This document shows, in pieces, positions 16,572 through 26,016 of a stretch of DNA of 58,249 nucleotides (position 1 is the stretch's first letter; every line of letters starts with the position of its first letter). The DNA is from SG8-4 sp964598225 (GTDB taxonomy: Bacteria; Planctomycetota; Phycisphaerae; Sedimentisphaerales; Anaerobacaceae): positions 1 through 58,249 of the forward strand of contig CAZRBG010000038.1 of assembly GCA_964598225.1 (NCBI GenBank), written 5' to 3'. The notes below the pieces were generated by a model. The model made no database searches and was not told the origin of the DNA. It worked only from the letters and a program-made list of their open reading frames with translations. The position numbers and the translations under genes were made by a program.

Positions 16572-17690
16572 CTAAATGCCCAGGAAATAGTAGACAACCG
16601 CGAAAACGCCGTCAGCAACCACAATGGCTACAATGCTGCTGACAACGGCACTGGTAGCGGAATCCCCGACCGCACTGGCGTCCTTGCCGGTCTGCAGGCC
16701 GCGCAGACAGCCAATACCGGCGATCAGCAAACCGAAGACGAGCGTTTTGAAAAGACCGCCGAAAAGGTCGCCCATTCCCGTAGCCTGCTGCATTTGGGTG
16801 AGAACCGCAACCGGGGCGAAGCCAAAAGAGATCATTACCAGACCACAGCCCACGAGACCGAAAAAGTTATTGAACATAGTAAGCAGCGGCATGATAACAA
16901 CCGCGGCTATTACTCTCGGAATCGCCAGGAATCGGACCGGATCGAGTCCCATTGTAATCAGTGCGTCAATCTCTTCGTTGACTTTCATTGTGCCCAGCTC
17001 GGCCGCAAACGCCGAGCCGCTGCGGCTGGCCAGGATAAATGCGGTCAAAAGAGGACCGAGTTCGCGAAAAAGAGATATTATTACCAGGTCCGCAACGAAT
17101 ATTTCAGCGCCGAATTTCCGCATCGCTATGGCCGATTGAAAAGCAAGGATCAGACCGATCAGAAAACCGAGTAATGCCGTGATGCCGATTGCATTGGCGC
17201 CGGATTTTTCCGCAACCACCAGGGTATCGTTAAGACGCAGACTCCCCGGACGGAGAATTGTCCCCAGCAGCTTTACGAAAATCTCGCCGCTGAAGCTGAC
17301 CTGTGCCTTAAAATCTTGAACGAGTTTTACGGCGGTCCGGCCGACATTGTCCGGAAGGCGTACTAATGGGTTTGGTCTTCGTTCAGGTCCGCTTACTTCG
17401 CCGGGATCGAAAAGTTTCAGGAGCTGCTCGAACTCCGGCTTAAGGCCCTCGATCTGAATCGAGCCGGAATTCCGCTCCTGGATTGCTTTCAGTTGCAACA
17501 GCAACGCGAAACCCGCACCGTCACAGTATTCTATACCGCCTGCGTCCACGATAAGAACCTCCGGGCCCGCTCTGGTAATCTGCTTGACTGTCCGCCTCCA
17601 ATGCTTGCCGACAGCATCGGCATTCAGTTGTCCGTCGATGACAAGCTTATGTTTGTTTTTGTCAAGCTTCTGGTATTCTATAGATGCCAT
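16572..17690 (-). CDS. mlaE: MlaE permease with N-terminal STAS domain
   Basis: The protein has 372 residues. Residues 1-100 form a STAS domain (VLIVDAGGIEYCDGAGFALLLQL), which in E. coli is the separate protein MlaB. From about residue 125 on it is a MlaE/DUF140 permease with the family hallmark RELGPLLTAFILASRSGSA and ELGTMKVNEEIDAL. The fusion means that no separate mlaB gene is needed, and none is seen. It is the first gene of the operon mlaE-mlaF-mlaD-lipoprotein. The system moves phospholipids between the inner and outer membranes. Confidence 0.92.
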   Translation of the reverse strand: MASIEYQKLDKNKHKLVIDGQLNADAVGKHWRRTVKQITRAGPEVLIVDAGGIEYCDGAGFALLLQLKAIQERNSGSIQIEGLKPEFEQLLKLFDPGEVSGPERRPNPLVRLPDNVGRTAVKLVQDFKAQVSFSGEIFVKLLGTILRPGSLRLNDTLVVAEKSGANAIGITALLGFLIGLILAFQSAIAMRKFGAEIFVADLVIISLFRELGPLLTAFILASRSGSAFAAELGTMKVNEEIDALITMGLDPVRFLAIPRVIAAVVIMPLLTMFNNFFGLVGCGLVMISFGFAPVAVLTQMQQATGMGDLFGGLFKTLVFGLLIAGIGCLRGLQTGKDASAVGDSATSAVVSSIVAIVVADGVFAVVYYFLGI

Positions 17691-17791
17691 GATTACATTC
17701 CAGGCGGACCAATCTCAGCATCAACAGGATACCCGCTCGGCGCCGATAGTTCAAGCCTGATCGTTGTTTGCAAACTCGGCACAATTTTTCG

Positions 17792-18664
17792 TCATTGCCT
17801 CTTTAAGCCGCTGCCCGCTCTTACATTGTCGAGAAATCCAAGGACCTTATTGCCGGGCACGGCAAAACTTATACCGTGCGCAGCGGATATCATCGCCGTA
17901 TTGACTCCTACACACGCTCCGTTAAGAGTAATTAGCGGCCCGCCCGACGAACCCGGATTTATGGCCGTATCGGTCTGCACGAATTCCACACCACCTTCCC
18001 TGTTGCCGGGATCGCCGGAAAAATTCTCGTAAATCTGGCTTATAATTCCCGAAGTCACCGTATGGCCCAGGCCGAGCGGATTGCCGACCGCTATCACCAT
18101 ATCTCCGGCGTCAATAGCGTCGGAATCGCCTATTGGCAGAACTTTGAAGTTTTTTGGGGACGAATCACTTACCTTTAATAGTGCCAGATCATGGGCCGGA
18201 TCGCGGGCAACTATGACAACATCGTGGTCCTGTCCCGAACTGGTCAGAATTTTGATCTGCTCGGCATCCTTCACGGTATGATTGTTGGTAATGATGTAGC
18301 CGGACGGATGGATGAAAAAGCCCGACCCGAGGCCGTAGCCGGGGACTTTCACGGGTATGCCGCCCAACGGGCTGAACGGCAAGATATGGAGGCGATACGG
18401 CGTGTTGCTCTTGACGTAAATACTGACTACCGCTTCCTTTGCTCCGTCGGCTACCCTTCTGATGAGACTGGTGGTCAACGGCCGTTCCTCAAGCACGCCG
18501 CGGGTACGGACTACAACGTCAGCAGACGCAGCATTCAACAACTCATCGGCCGCCGGATATAATATAGTCGGGTCATCGGCCCGATATTCTTTTTCATCCA
18601 GGCTCACACAGCCCGTGGCTAAAGCCATCAACAGGACGGATGCCAGTCTCAATCTCTGACTCAT
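17792..18664 (-). CDS. trypsin-like (HtrA/DegP-type) serine protease lipoprotein without PDZ domain
   Basis: The ATG at 18664 begins a lipoprotein signal (lipobox LATGC) and has an AAAGGA site. An open frame extends 90 codons upstream but has no signal-like features. The 290-residue protein has a complete trypsin-type triad: His in NNHTV, Asp in AHDLALLKV and Ser in NPGSSGGPL. The chain ends shortly after the protease fold (about residue 285), so it lacks the PDZ domain of DegP/DegS. Anchoring to a membrane by lipid and loss of PDZ suggest an unregulated or partner-regulated protease in the envelope. It lies 101 bases from the mla operon start on the same strand. Confidence 0.85.
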   Translation of the reverse strand: MSQRLRLASVLLMALATGCVSLDEKEYRADDPTILYPAADELLNAASADVVVRTRGVLEERPLTTSLIRRVADGAKEAVVSIYVKSNTPYRLHILPFSPLGGIPVKVPGYGLGSGFFIHPSGYIITNNHTVKDAEQIKILTSSGQDHDVVIVARDPAHDLALLKVSDSSPKNFKVLPIGDSDAIDAGDMVIAVGNPLGLGHTVTSGIISQIYENFSGDPGNREGGVEFVQTDTAINPGSSGGPLITLNGACVGVNTAMISAAHGISFAVPGNKVLGFLDNVRAGSGLKRQ

Positions 18665-18901
18665 TTGTTTTCCTTTTCTTAAACGCAGAAACATGGTCCA
18701 TAAGAGAATAACACCCTGCGTGCATTTAGCAAACAAGAAAGCCCGCTCACTTCTGTTTTGATGCCGGGCCGTGAAATATAGCTGCGAAAATTCGCATGGA
18801 GTTGCGCTCTGCCACCGCTGTTGCGATTGGCGTGTAGCATAGTTATAATCAAACGACTTTACAGTATGGAACTGCTCTTGAACCGACTGGGGATATATGC
18901 A

Positions 18902-20284
18902 ATGCGAAATCATTCTGTCAAACTCTGTGATCACCTTCGGGACCGCATCCGCCCGGAGAAATTTATGCTGATTGGGCTACTGCTTCTTCCGGCGATTTTA
19001 TCACTCGCTGTAAAGGATGCCTATGCCACCGACACTCGTAGAGAAAACGGACTCATAGCTTCGCCCGAGCCGGACTGGCCTCAGTGGAGAGGACCGCGGC
19101 GAGACGGCATTTCGGATGAGAATGGGCTTCTTCAAGCCTGGCCAAAAGACGGACCGGAGCTGCTCTGGAAGGCAGACGATCTCGGCAAAGGCTGGTCATC
19201 GCCGATCGTCGTCGGGCCGCGTCTGTACATCACAGGCGACGTTGGCGACGATTTGGTGATTTTCGCTTTCGATCGCGAGGGGCGAGAGGTCTGGCGGACT
19301 AAGAACGGAAAATCATGGAAAGGCCCGTTTCCCGGATCGCGAGCATGCTGCGTCTTTTCGGAAGGCCGCTTGTACAATATGAACGCACACGGGCGCGTAG
19401 TCTGTCTCGACGCGGCATCGGGAAGAGAGATTTGGGCCGTCAACATACTGGAACGTTTCGATGCCGAAAACATCACCTGGGCGCTGAGCGAATGTCTGCT
19501 CGTCGACGGCCGGCAACTTATAGTCACACCGGGCGGCAGAAAAGCCCTGATAGCGGCGCTGGACAAGCGAAACAGCAGAACCTTGTGGAGGACTCCGCCT
19601 GTCGGCGATGAGTCAACATCGTATTGCTCGCCGATTCTGTTTCGGCATGGCGGCAGGCGGGTGATCGCCAACTGCTCGGCGGCACACGGATTCGGCGTCG
19701 ACGCCGATACGGGCAAGCTCCTCTGGACGGTTCCGCTGAGAAATCGCTTCGGAACGAACATATCGACGCCGATATACGGCGACGGCCTTATTTACTACGT
19801 GACACCCTATGCCGAGCACGGCAGAGCTTATCGTTTGGAGGCAAGCCCAAACGACATAGACGCTCAGCACATTTGGACTTGCGAACTGGACACGGTGACC
19901 GGCTCCGGCGTTCTGGTGGACGGAACACTATTCTCGGCCAGATACAAGAAACCAAAGTGGTGGTTCGGCCTCGACTGGCATACCGGACGGACAAAATACG
20001 AACTCGAGGACCTCACCACCGGAGCGGCAATTTACGCCGACAAACGACTGTATTGCCTCGATGAACGCGGCAATGTCGCGCTGTTGAAGCCCGAAGGGCT
20101 TAAAACAGCCGGCCGTTTTCGCCTGCCTGCGGAGAAAATTCGCCGCCGCGACGCCTGGACGCACCCGGTTCTCTGTGACGGAAGGCTTTATCTGCGACAT
20201 CATAACACTCTCTGGTGCTATGACGTCAGTACAATCGGCGAGGCAAGCCCCGCCCTGCCCAAGTCCGGCAAGAGCTTGGAATAA
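18902..20284 (+). CDS. exported PQQ-like beta-propeller protein
   Basis: The protein has about 460 residues from the ATG at 18902, with a GGGGA site eight bases upstream. The open frame begins 27 codons earlier, so the start is not certain. After a hydrophobic segment (FMLIGLLLLPAILSLAV) the chain begins with PDWPQWRGPRRDGISDE, a phrase typical of planctomycete PQQ-like (pyrrolo-quinoline quinone repeat) proteins. Repeated propeller blades follow, such as VVCLDAASGREIWAV and GVDADTGKLLWTVPL. The role may be carbohydrate or protein binding at the surface. No catalytic residues are assignable. It is followed 104 bases later by another exported protein on the same strand. Confidence 0.8.
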   Translation: MRNHSVKLCDHLRDRIRPEKFMLIGLLLLPAILSLAVKDAYATDTRRENGLIASPEPDWPQWRGPRRDGISDENGLLQAWPKDGPELLWKADDLGKGWSSPIVVGPRLYITGDVGDDLVIFAFDREGREVWRTKNGKSWKGPFPGSRACCVFSEGRLYNMNAHGRVVCLDAASGREIWAVNILERFDAENITWALSECLLVDGRQLIVTPGGRKALIAALDKRNSRTLWRTPPVGDESTSYCSPILFRHGGRRVIANCSAAHGFGVDADTGKLLWTVPLRNRFGTNISTPIYGDGLIYYVTPYAEHGRAYRLEASPNDIDAQHIWTCELDTVTGSGVLVDGTLFSARYKKPKWWFGLDWHTGRTKYELEDLTTGAAIYADKRLYCLDERGNVALLKPEGLKTAGRFRLPAEKIRRRDAWTHPVLCDGRLYLRHHNTLWCYDVSTIGEASPALPKSGKSLE

Positions 20285-20388
20285 TAACCCGCCCGCAGGC
20301 AAAAGCCTTGATTTCCCGGGCGGATTGCCTATTGTATGTGTTGTTGGATTAAGCCCGGTTTGGGTGAATGCATTTACAGGAGAGCAAA

Positions 20389-21984
20389 ATGGGAATTCTC
20401 GCACGCGCATTTATCATCGTAATTATCGTAATCTCGGCGCCGGGCAATCTCCGCGGCGAAGTGACTGCCGACAGTGGGGCTGTTAAACGTGCCGAAAAGT
20501 CGTCGAAGATCGCCGGTTATTCGCTCAGCAAGATCAAGCGCTGGCTGCACGATGTGGCGATAAAGAAGATCGATCCTGAGACGGGATTGTATCTTGGCGA
20601 CGGCAAGTGGAATTATCGGGATACCGCGGCTGACTGCTACCCCTTTCTGTGCTGGGCGGCACACGTAACGGACATCGAGCTGCTGCACGGGCCGATTCGC
20701 GACGTGCTCGATGCCGAGAGGACGCTCTGTAATCATCTGGACCGCATACCGGCAAGATTCGACCTGAAAAAGGGCGTTAAAGACGAGTCGGTCTCGTACG
20801 ACAGGCTCGTTTTCGGGGCGTCGGAGTACGTCAAGGACGGCCTGATTGCGATTGTCGAGGTTACGGGCAAAGACGAGTGGTTTGAGCGGATGCGAGAAAT
20901 CGAGGACGACGTGTGGAAACACGCGCGCGTTGAGACTCCTTACGGCAAGATCCCATCGACGAATATCGAGGTCAACGGCGAGCAACTGCAGGCGCTCACA
21001 AGGTTATACAAGATGACCGGGGATCTGAAGTATCTCGAATGGGCGCGCCGCCTGGGCGATTATTATTTCTCAGATGACGATTTCGTGCCGCGACGGTTGC
21101 GAGACCACGGCTGCGAGATAATCGGCGGTCTCGGACTGTTGCTGGCCGTAGAATCAGAAATCGATAGCGATAGAGTCCCGGTTTATAAGAAGCAGCTCAA
21201 GCGCGTTTTCGATACGATTCTCGAGCAGGGCTGCAACGAAGACGGCATGATGTATAACCATCTCCGTGATCGCAAGGGCTGGAGCGGCAGGCTCAGCGAC
21301 GGGTGGGGATATAATTACGTGGGCTATATCTGCTATGATATGATAGCGGGCGAGGAAGTCTACCGGCCGCACATCGAGCGGACCCTGCGAAACCTCGCCA
21401 AGCCAAAGTACCGGAACTATCCGTGGGAAGGCTCTTCGATCGACGGTTTTGCCGATTCGGTGGAAGGCGGAATTTACGTTCTGAATCGCTACCCGGTGAA
21501 AGAAGGCTTCGAATGGGTGGACAGCGAAGTTGCGACCAACATAGCCCGGTCCGATGAACCGCTGGAGACCGCCGAGCTTTGGGGGACGATGAAACTCCAG
21601 GCCAACGGCGTACGGACGGTAATCATGCACGCGCTGATGCACACGCAGGGGCTGATCGCACGACCGTGGGACATCGGGATGGAACTGGGCGCGTGCCCGG
21701 CGGGAGACGGGCTGGCGATTGCGATAAACTCAAAGGGCCAATATGAGGGTAAAATCGTCTTCGACATCAAACGTCACAAGCATTATGTGAATTTTTCCCG
21801 GGACTGGCCCCGCATGAACACGTTGCCGGAGTGGTTTACCGTCGAACTCGATAAACAATATAAGGTATCCGAAGTTCGTCGTAGCGGCTCGTCGGTGACT
21901 TACACAGGCCGGCAGCTTCACCAGGGATTGCCGATCCGTCTCGACGCCGGAGAAACGAGGATTCTTTATGTTGGGCCTATTTAG
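20389..21984 (+). CDS. exported alpha/alpha-barrel (six-hairpin) glycosidase-like protein
   Basis: The ATG at 20389 has an AGGAGA site and begins a signal peptide (IIVIIVISAPGNLRG). The 531-residue protein is rich in paired helices with aromatic/glycine turns such as GEQLQALTRLYKMTGDLKYLEWARRLGDYYF, a pattern of six-hairpin glycosidases (for example GH88/GH105/GH127-like barrels). The last 90 residues look like a beta-sandwich. I cannot name the family or catalytic residues with confidence. With the propeller protein upstream it may form a small polysaccharide-related unit. Confidence 0.6.
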   Translation: MGILARAFIIVIIVISAPGNLRGEVTADSGAVKRAEKSSKIAGYSLSKIKRWLHDVAIKKIDPETGLYLGDGKWNYRDTAADCYPFLCWAAHVTDIELLHGPIRDVLDAERTLCNHLDRIPARFDLKKGVKDESVSYDRLVFGASEYVKDGLIAIVEVTGKDEWFERMREIEDDVWKHARVETPYGKIPSTNIEVNGEQLQALTRLYKMTGDLKYLEWARRLGDYYFSDDDFVPRRLRDHGCEIIGGLGLLLAVESEIDSDRVPVYKKQLKRVFDTILEQGCNEDGMMYNHLRDRKGWSGRLSDGWGYNYVGYICYDMIAGEEVYRPHIERTLRNLAKPKYRNYPWEGSSIDGFADSVEGGIYVLNRYPVKEGFEWVDSEVATNIARSDEPLETAELWGTMKLQANGVRTVIMHALMHTQGLIARPWDIGMELGACPAGDGLAIAINSKGQYEGKIVFDIKRHKHYVNFSRDWPRMNTLPEWFTVELDKQYKVSEVRRSGSSVTYTGRQLHQGLPIRLDAGETRILYVGPI

Positions 21985-22451
21985 CTCTCAAACCCGCCCT
22001 GCGATACCGATCTTTGCAAGCAGAGTGCTCTCAATAGCGATCCCGTCCCACCGCCGAATATATGAACGACTGAAAAAAATGATTAAAAAATGTTTTTTAG
22101 TGGATTTTATATCGGACCTTGGTAATAATTGTGATATCGTACGAGCGTAGACGTAAAGCAGTGTGTTTTGACGATTGCGCTTGTGTAGTACAGCTCAGGA
22201 GTACAGTGCCGTAAGGAGGCGGTTCTGCTGCGAACACCGGAGAAGTCTGTGGGGGGCTACAAATCGGCGGGGTGAATAGGATGGTGTTTCCTTCATATTC
22301 ACGCTTCGTCGGCCTGTGTCGATCAGGACGGTTGGCGGGTGCGGCCGGCTTCGGAGCAAGCAAGGATTGGTAATTTGGGCATAAGCTGTTCTGCTATAAA
22401 ACAGCTTTTCAGCAGGATGCACAAGCCCGGGAATGGAGGCAAAAACAGGAG
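21985..22451. other. intergenic region, possible structured RNA not identified
   Basis: I see no supported gene in these 467 bases. There is an AT-rich stretch around 22070-22120 and then a GC-rich stretch with no reading frame of note. AAGCTGTT at about 22383 pairs with AACAGCTT after a nine-base loop. I compared the region by eye with tmRNA, RNase P, SRP and 6S hallmarks and found none of them. Confidence 0.5.
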
Positions 22452-23054
22452 ATGACCATAAGTGAGTTTACGGAAGAACTGAAAGGCTATTGGTCTTGGT
22501 TGTACGAAGATTATCTATCTGAGTTTTACGAGCAGTACGTTGGCTGGCTGTATTCAAGACAGTGGGCTCAGTGGGAACTGCTGGCGGTTGCGGGGGCGTT
22601 GACGATCTTCTTGATCCTAAAGGTCAGGCGGAGACGGAAAAAGTTGGCGGCAAAGATCAAACGACTGGCCGGGGCCGCCGACGAGCCGCCGACGATTAAT
22701 GTGAAACTGGCGGGTGGCGATGAATACCGCCGAAGCCCGATGGACTCGAACGAGTCTGAATTCAACAGGAATTATCAAAGATGGAACCGCGGAGCGGAGA
22801 TAGTGGAATTGTCGGATCATCCGGTGAGGCAGTTACGCCGTGAAATCATCAAACGCGACAGGGCCGAGGCGCGTCTGGAGCGGGAGGTGGCTGAATTGAC
22901 AAGGGACAACGAGAGATTGCAGCGAGAGGTCGCCGAGAGTATGCGTGCCGAAGAAAGTCTGGAGCGCAAATTCGTGGAACTTGCCGCTGTGAACGAACGG
23001 CTGGAGCGACAGGCATTGGATTGCGGGCAAGTCGAAGAAGCCGTGCCAAGCTGA
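22452..23054 (+). CDS. membrane protein with C-terminal coiled coil
   Basis: The protein has 200 residues. The N-terminus is rich in Trp and Tyr (YWSWLYEDYLSEFYEQYVGWLYSR). One membrane helix follows at about residues 41-57 (LLAVAGALTIFLILKV), then a basic cytoplasmic segment (RRRRKK) and a heptad-like coiled coil from about residue 122 to 190 built of near-repeats (RAEARLEREVAELTRDNERL). I do not recognise the family. AGGAG touches the start codon, so the true start is not well fixed by the ribosome site. It stands alone upstream of the rnf cluster. Confidence 0.6.
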   Translation: MTISEFTEELKGYWSWLYEDYLSEFYEQYVGWLYSRQWAQWELLAVAGALTIFLILKVRRRRKKLAAKIKRLAGAADEPPTINVKLAGGDEYRRSPMDSNESEFNRNYQRWNRGAEIVELSDHPVRQLRREIIKRDRAEARLEREVAELTRDNERLQREVAESMRAEESLERKFVELAAVNERLERQALDCGQVEEAVPS

Positions 23055-23276
23055 TTCAATGAGTCGGCAATCCCCCCCGAAAAAGAATCGAACAATGTAG
23101 AGCAAATGCCGGTTCCGGCTCAGGACTCCTCGCTCGCTCATATCAATTATCAATCCACCCGACAAAGCGAGACTCAACACCCATAGTTCGCGATTTCCAA
23201 AAATGAGAATCTCTACGATTTTGAAAAGGGCTGTTGCAGATCATAACAGTTTGTAGTATAAAGTAACATTTTCCTG

Positions 23277-23582
23277 ATGGTAAGAGTTATGGTTCAACAA
23301 GATTTATGTCGGCAGTGCAATCAGAGGCATGATTGTGAGAAGGTCTACGAGCAATTGGGCAAATTCGAGGGTCCTTCTATTGTCAGGAAGGTTGTTCTGG
23401 CATTTCTGATGCCGTTGATTGTTTTTACTGTTTCGCTGGCAATCTTTGAAAAAATCTTCACGGCATTGTTATTTAACGGTTGGTCCCAGTCGGTTTTGAG
23501 TTTTGTGTCGGCTCTTTTGTTGACCTTCATTTGCATAGTTGTGACAAAGTTGATTAGTGTTAGGCTCGGTCAAGATAAGTAA
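23277..23582 (+). CDS. small cysteine-containing membrane protein preceding rnfC
   Basis: The protein has 101 residues (or 97 from the second ATG at 23289). The N-terminus has C-x2-C-x5-C (LCRQCNQRHDC), and two membrane helices follow (about 36-60 and 70-93). This order, cysteines then two helices, resembles the RseC/SoxR-reducing-system family that accompanies Rnf in many genomes, but the protein is shorter and I cannot confirm homology. It ends 16 bases before rnfC, so it is probably co-transcribed. A redox or metal-linked role at the Rnf complex is plausible. Confidence 0.6.
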   Translation: MVRVMVQQDLCRQCNQRHDCEKVYEQLGKFEGPSIVRKVVLAFLMPLIVFTVSLAIFEKIFTALLFNGWSQSVLSFVSALLLTFICIVVTKLISVRLGQDK

Positions 23583-23598
23583 TTAGGATTAACATAAT

Positions 23599-24969
23599 AT
23601 GGCATTTGCTGTAGCAGGCAAACATACATTTCCAAAAGGCGTGCATCCGCCGGAGAAAAAGGCCCTGACGCACGACAGTAAGATACAGCCGGGCCCCGCC
23701 GCCAAACGTGTATCGGTGCTGCTCAGCCAGCACATAGGCGCCGTTTGCCGGCCTCTGGTCAAGAAAGGCGACCAGGTCGAGGCCGGCCGGAAGGTAGGCG
23801 ACTGCGACGCTTTCGTTTCCGCTCCCGTACATTCTCCCGTTAAGGGAAAAGTCAAAGAAATATCTTTGCGCTCTCACGTGATTCTCGGCAGAGGCGAGGC
23901 GATAACTATCGAGGCCGAAGAGGAAAGTCCTGCAAAAGGCCCCGAATTTAAGGTCCCCGCTGATTTCGACCTGAATAAGTATTCGGGTGAGCAGATTTGC
24001 GAAGCCTCCCGGGCCGCAGGTCTGGTCGGCATGGGCGGGGCCGGTTTTCCTACGAGGGTGAAGCTCGAGCCCAATCCGCAGATGCCGAAGAACGATCTCA
24101 TCGTCAACGGATGCGAGTGCGAGCCTTACATTACGTGCGATTACCGTATCATGCTCGAGTGGACCGGGCGGATCATCGCCGGCGCAAAACTTGCCAAAAA
24201 GGCGTCGGAATGCTCGCGAGCGTTTATAGCGATAGAAGACAATAAGCCGCAGGCTATAGACGCCATGACCTCGGCGCTGAAAAGCTCGGGCGACGGTGAC
24301 CAGATCGAAGTAGTTCCGGTGAGGACCAAATATCCACAGGGCGGCGAGAGACAGTTGATCCAGGCGGTCCTGAACAAGAAAGTTCCCGCCGGCAGTATTC
24401 CGCCGATGATCGGAGTCTTGGTGCTCAACGTGGCCACGGCTGCGGCGCTTGCCGAGGCGGTCGTCTCCGGCGCGCCGTTAACTCACAGAGTCGTTACCGT
24501 TACCGGAGAGCCGATTGTACGGCCGGGCAATTACTACGTTCCTATAGGCACCCCCGTCGGCGACCTCATCGAGTTCTGCGGGGGCGTCACCGAAAGCGCG
24601 GCAAAAGTCATTTTCGGAGGGCCGATGATGGGGATTGCCGTTGCGGATATGGAAACGCCCACAACAAAGACAACTAATGCCGTGACGGTATTGACGAAAG
24701 AACAAATCGGCAGAGCAAAATTCAACAGACGCATAACGCCGTGTATTCGCTGCGGCAGGTGCCTGGCGGTGTGCCCGGAGAATCTGAATCCCACGAAGAT
24801 AGCCCACGCGGTCAAGCACGAACGGCTTGATATCGCCGAACGTTATGACATGGCCGCCTGTATCGAATGCGGCTGCTGCAGCTACATCTGCCCGGCGAAT
24901 ATAGAGCTTACCGGCTATATCAAGACGGGCAAGATCTTCGTTGCCAGGCAGAAGAAGAAAATGGCCTGA
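23599..24969 (+). CDS. rnfC: Rnf electron transport complex subunit C
   Basis: The protein has 456 residues. The N-terminal part is a biotin-lipoyl-like fold (VKKGDQVEAGRKVGD). The centre is a Complex I 51-kDa-like nucleotide/FMN-binding domain with GLVGMGGAGFPTRVKL and IVNGCECEPY. The C-terminal part binds two [4Fe-4S] clusters: CIRCGRCLAVCP and CIECGCCSYICP. RnfC is the NADH-facing peripheral subunit of the ferredoxin:NAD oxidoreductase. It begins the order C-D-G-E-A-B, the arrangement found in Clostridia and acetogens. Confidence 0.95.
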   Translation: MAFAVAGKHTFPKGVHPPEKKALTHDSKIQPGPAAKRVSVLLSQHIGAVCRPLVKKGDQVEAGRKVGDCDAFVSAPVHSPVKGKVKEISLRSHVILGRGEAITIEAEEESPAKGPEFKVPADFDLNKYSGEQICEASRAAGLVGMGGAGFPTRVKLEPNPQMPKNDLIVNGCECEPYITCDYRIMLEWTGRIIAGAKLAKKASECSRAFIAIEDNKPQAIDAMTSALKSSGDGDQIEVVPVRTKYPQGGERQLIQAVLNKKVPAGSIPPMIGVLVLNVATAAALAEAVVSGAPLTHRVVTVTGEPIVRPGNYYVPIGTPVGDLIEFCGGVTESAAKVIFGGPMMGIAVADMETPTTKTTNAVTVLTKEQIGRAKFNRRITPCIRCGRCLAVCPENLNPTKIAHAVKHERLDIAERYDMAACIECGCCSYICPANIELTGYIKTGKIFVARQKKKMA

Positions 24970-25005
24970 TACGATATTGATGTTGTTCACAATTGGAAAG
25001 GTTGA

Positions 25006-26016
25006 ATGCTCAAGAACGTAACTGTCTCACCTTCACCGCACATAAGCAAGCCGCTTTCGACGCGCGGGGTAATGCTGGATGTCATAATCGGTCTGGCGCC
25101 CGCGATGCTTGCCGCCGGGTATTATTTCCGCATCCGCGCGGTTATATTAATCGCGGCCTGCGTTATTTCCTGCGCCGCGACCGAATGGGTATGCAATCTG
25201 ATTCGCAAGAAGCCCAATTCACTCGACGATCTCAGTGCCGTAGTAACCGGTATAATCCTCGCACTCTCGGTGACACCGGCTCTGCCGATCTGGGCTGCTG
25301 TAATCGGAGGCGTCTTTGCCATTGCAATCGGCAAAATGGTTTTCGGCGGGCTCGGGGCCAATATTTTCAATCCCGCCATGGCGGGCAGAACCTTCCTCAC
25401 CGCTTCGTTCGGAATGTTGATGACTACCTGGATGGTTCCGGCAACGATAGATCCGGCTATGCCGAAAGTTTCAGCCGAGAACAAACTCGATGCACGCACG
25501 CAGGCGACACCGCTTGCACAAAGTAAGGATGCGCTGAAAAACGAACAGGGAGCTGAAGTCGTTAATCAACAATTGACCGCGGCGTTTACAGGTGAGATCG
25601 GCGGTTGTCTCGGCGAAACGAGTGCTCTGGCTTTGATAGCAGGCGGTATCTATCTTCTTATAAGGCGGACTATCAGCCTACATATACCAGTGGCCGTTCT
25701 GTTGTCTGCCTTCTTTTTCGGATCAATAACCCATTTGATAAATCCCGAAGCCGCCATTTTGCCGTGGACTCATCTGAGCGCGGGCGGAATGCTGATATGC
25801 GCGTTTTTCATAGCAACAGATCCAGTGACGGCGCCTCTGACCCGCAAAGGAATGTGGCTTTTCGGAATCGGCGTCGGGTCGATCACGATGCTGATAAGAG
25901 TTGTCGGAGAGTATCCGGAGGGCGTAATGTACGCGGTTCTGCTGATGAATTCCGTGACGCCGCTGATAGACAGATTGTTCAAGCAAATTCCGTCGGGAGG
26001 TAAGGCAGGTGGATAA
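25006..26016 (+). CDS. rnfD: Rnf electron transport complex subunit D
   Basis: The protein has 336 residues with about nine to ten membrane helices and the RnfD/NqrB signature. It begins LKNVTVSPSPHISKPLSTRGVM and contains GGLGANIFNPAMAGRTFL, GETSALALIAGGIYL and TDPVTAPLTRKGMW. Members carry covalently bound FMN attached by ApbE-type transferases. Ribosome site AAAGG precedes the ATG. The gene ends inside the start of rnfG. Confidence 0.95.
   Translation: MLKNVTVSPSPHISKPLSTRGVMLDVIIGLAPAMLAAGYYFRIRAVILIAACVISCAATEWVCNLIRKKPNSLDDLSAVVTGIILALSVTPALPIWAAVIGGVFAIAIGKMVFGGLGANIFNPAMAGRTFLTASFGMLMTTWMVPATIDPAMPKVSAENKLDARTQATPLAQSKDALKNEQGAEVVNQQLTAAFTGEIGGCLGETSALALIAGGIYLLIRRTISLHIPVAVLLSAFFFGSITHLINPEAAILPWTHLSAGGMLICAFFIATDPVTAPLTRKGMWLFGIGVGSITMLIRVVGEYPEGVMYAVLLMNSVTPLIDRLFKQIPSGGKAGG

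Noticed and set aside
22141..22451. Possible conserved non-coding RNA
   Set aside because: No hallmark of tmRNA, RNase P, SRP or 6S RNA was seen. Only a weak hairpin remains.
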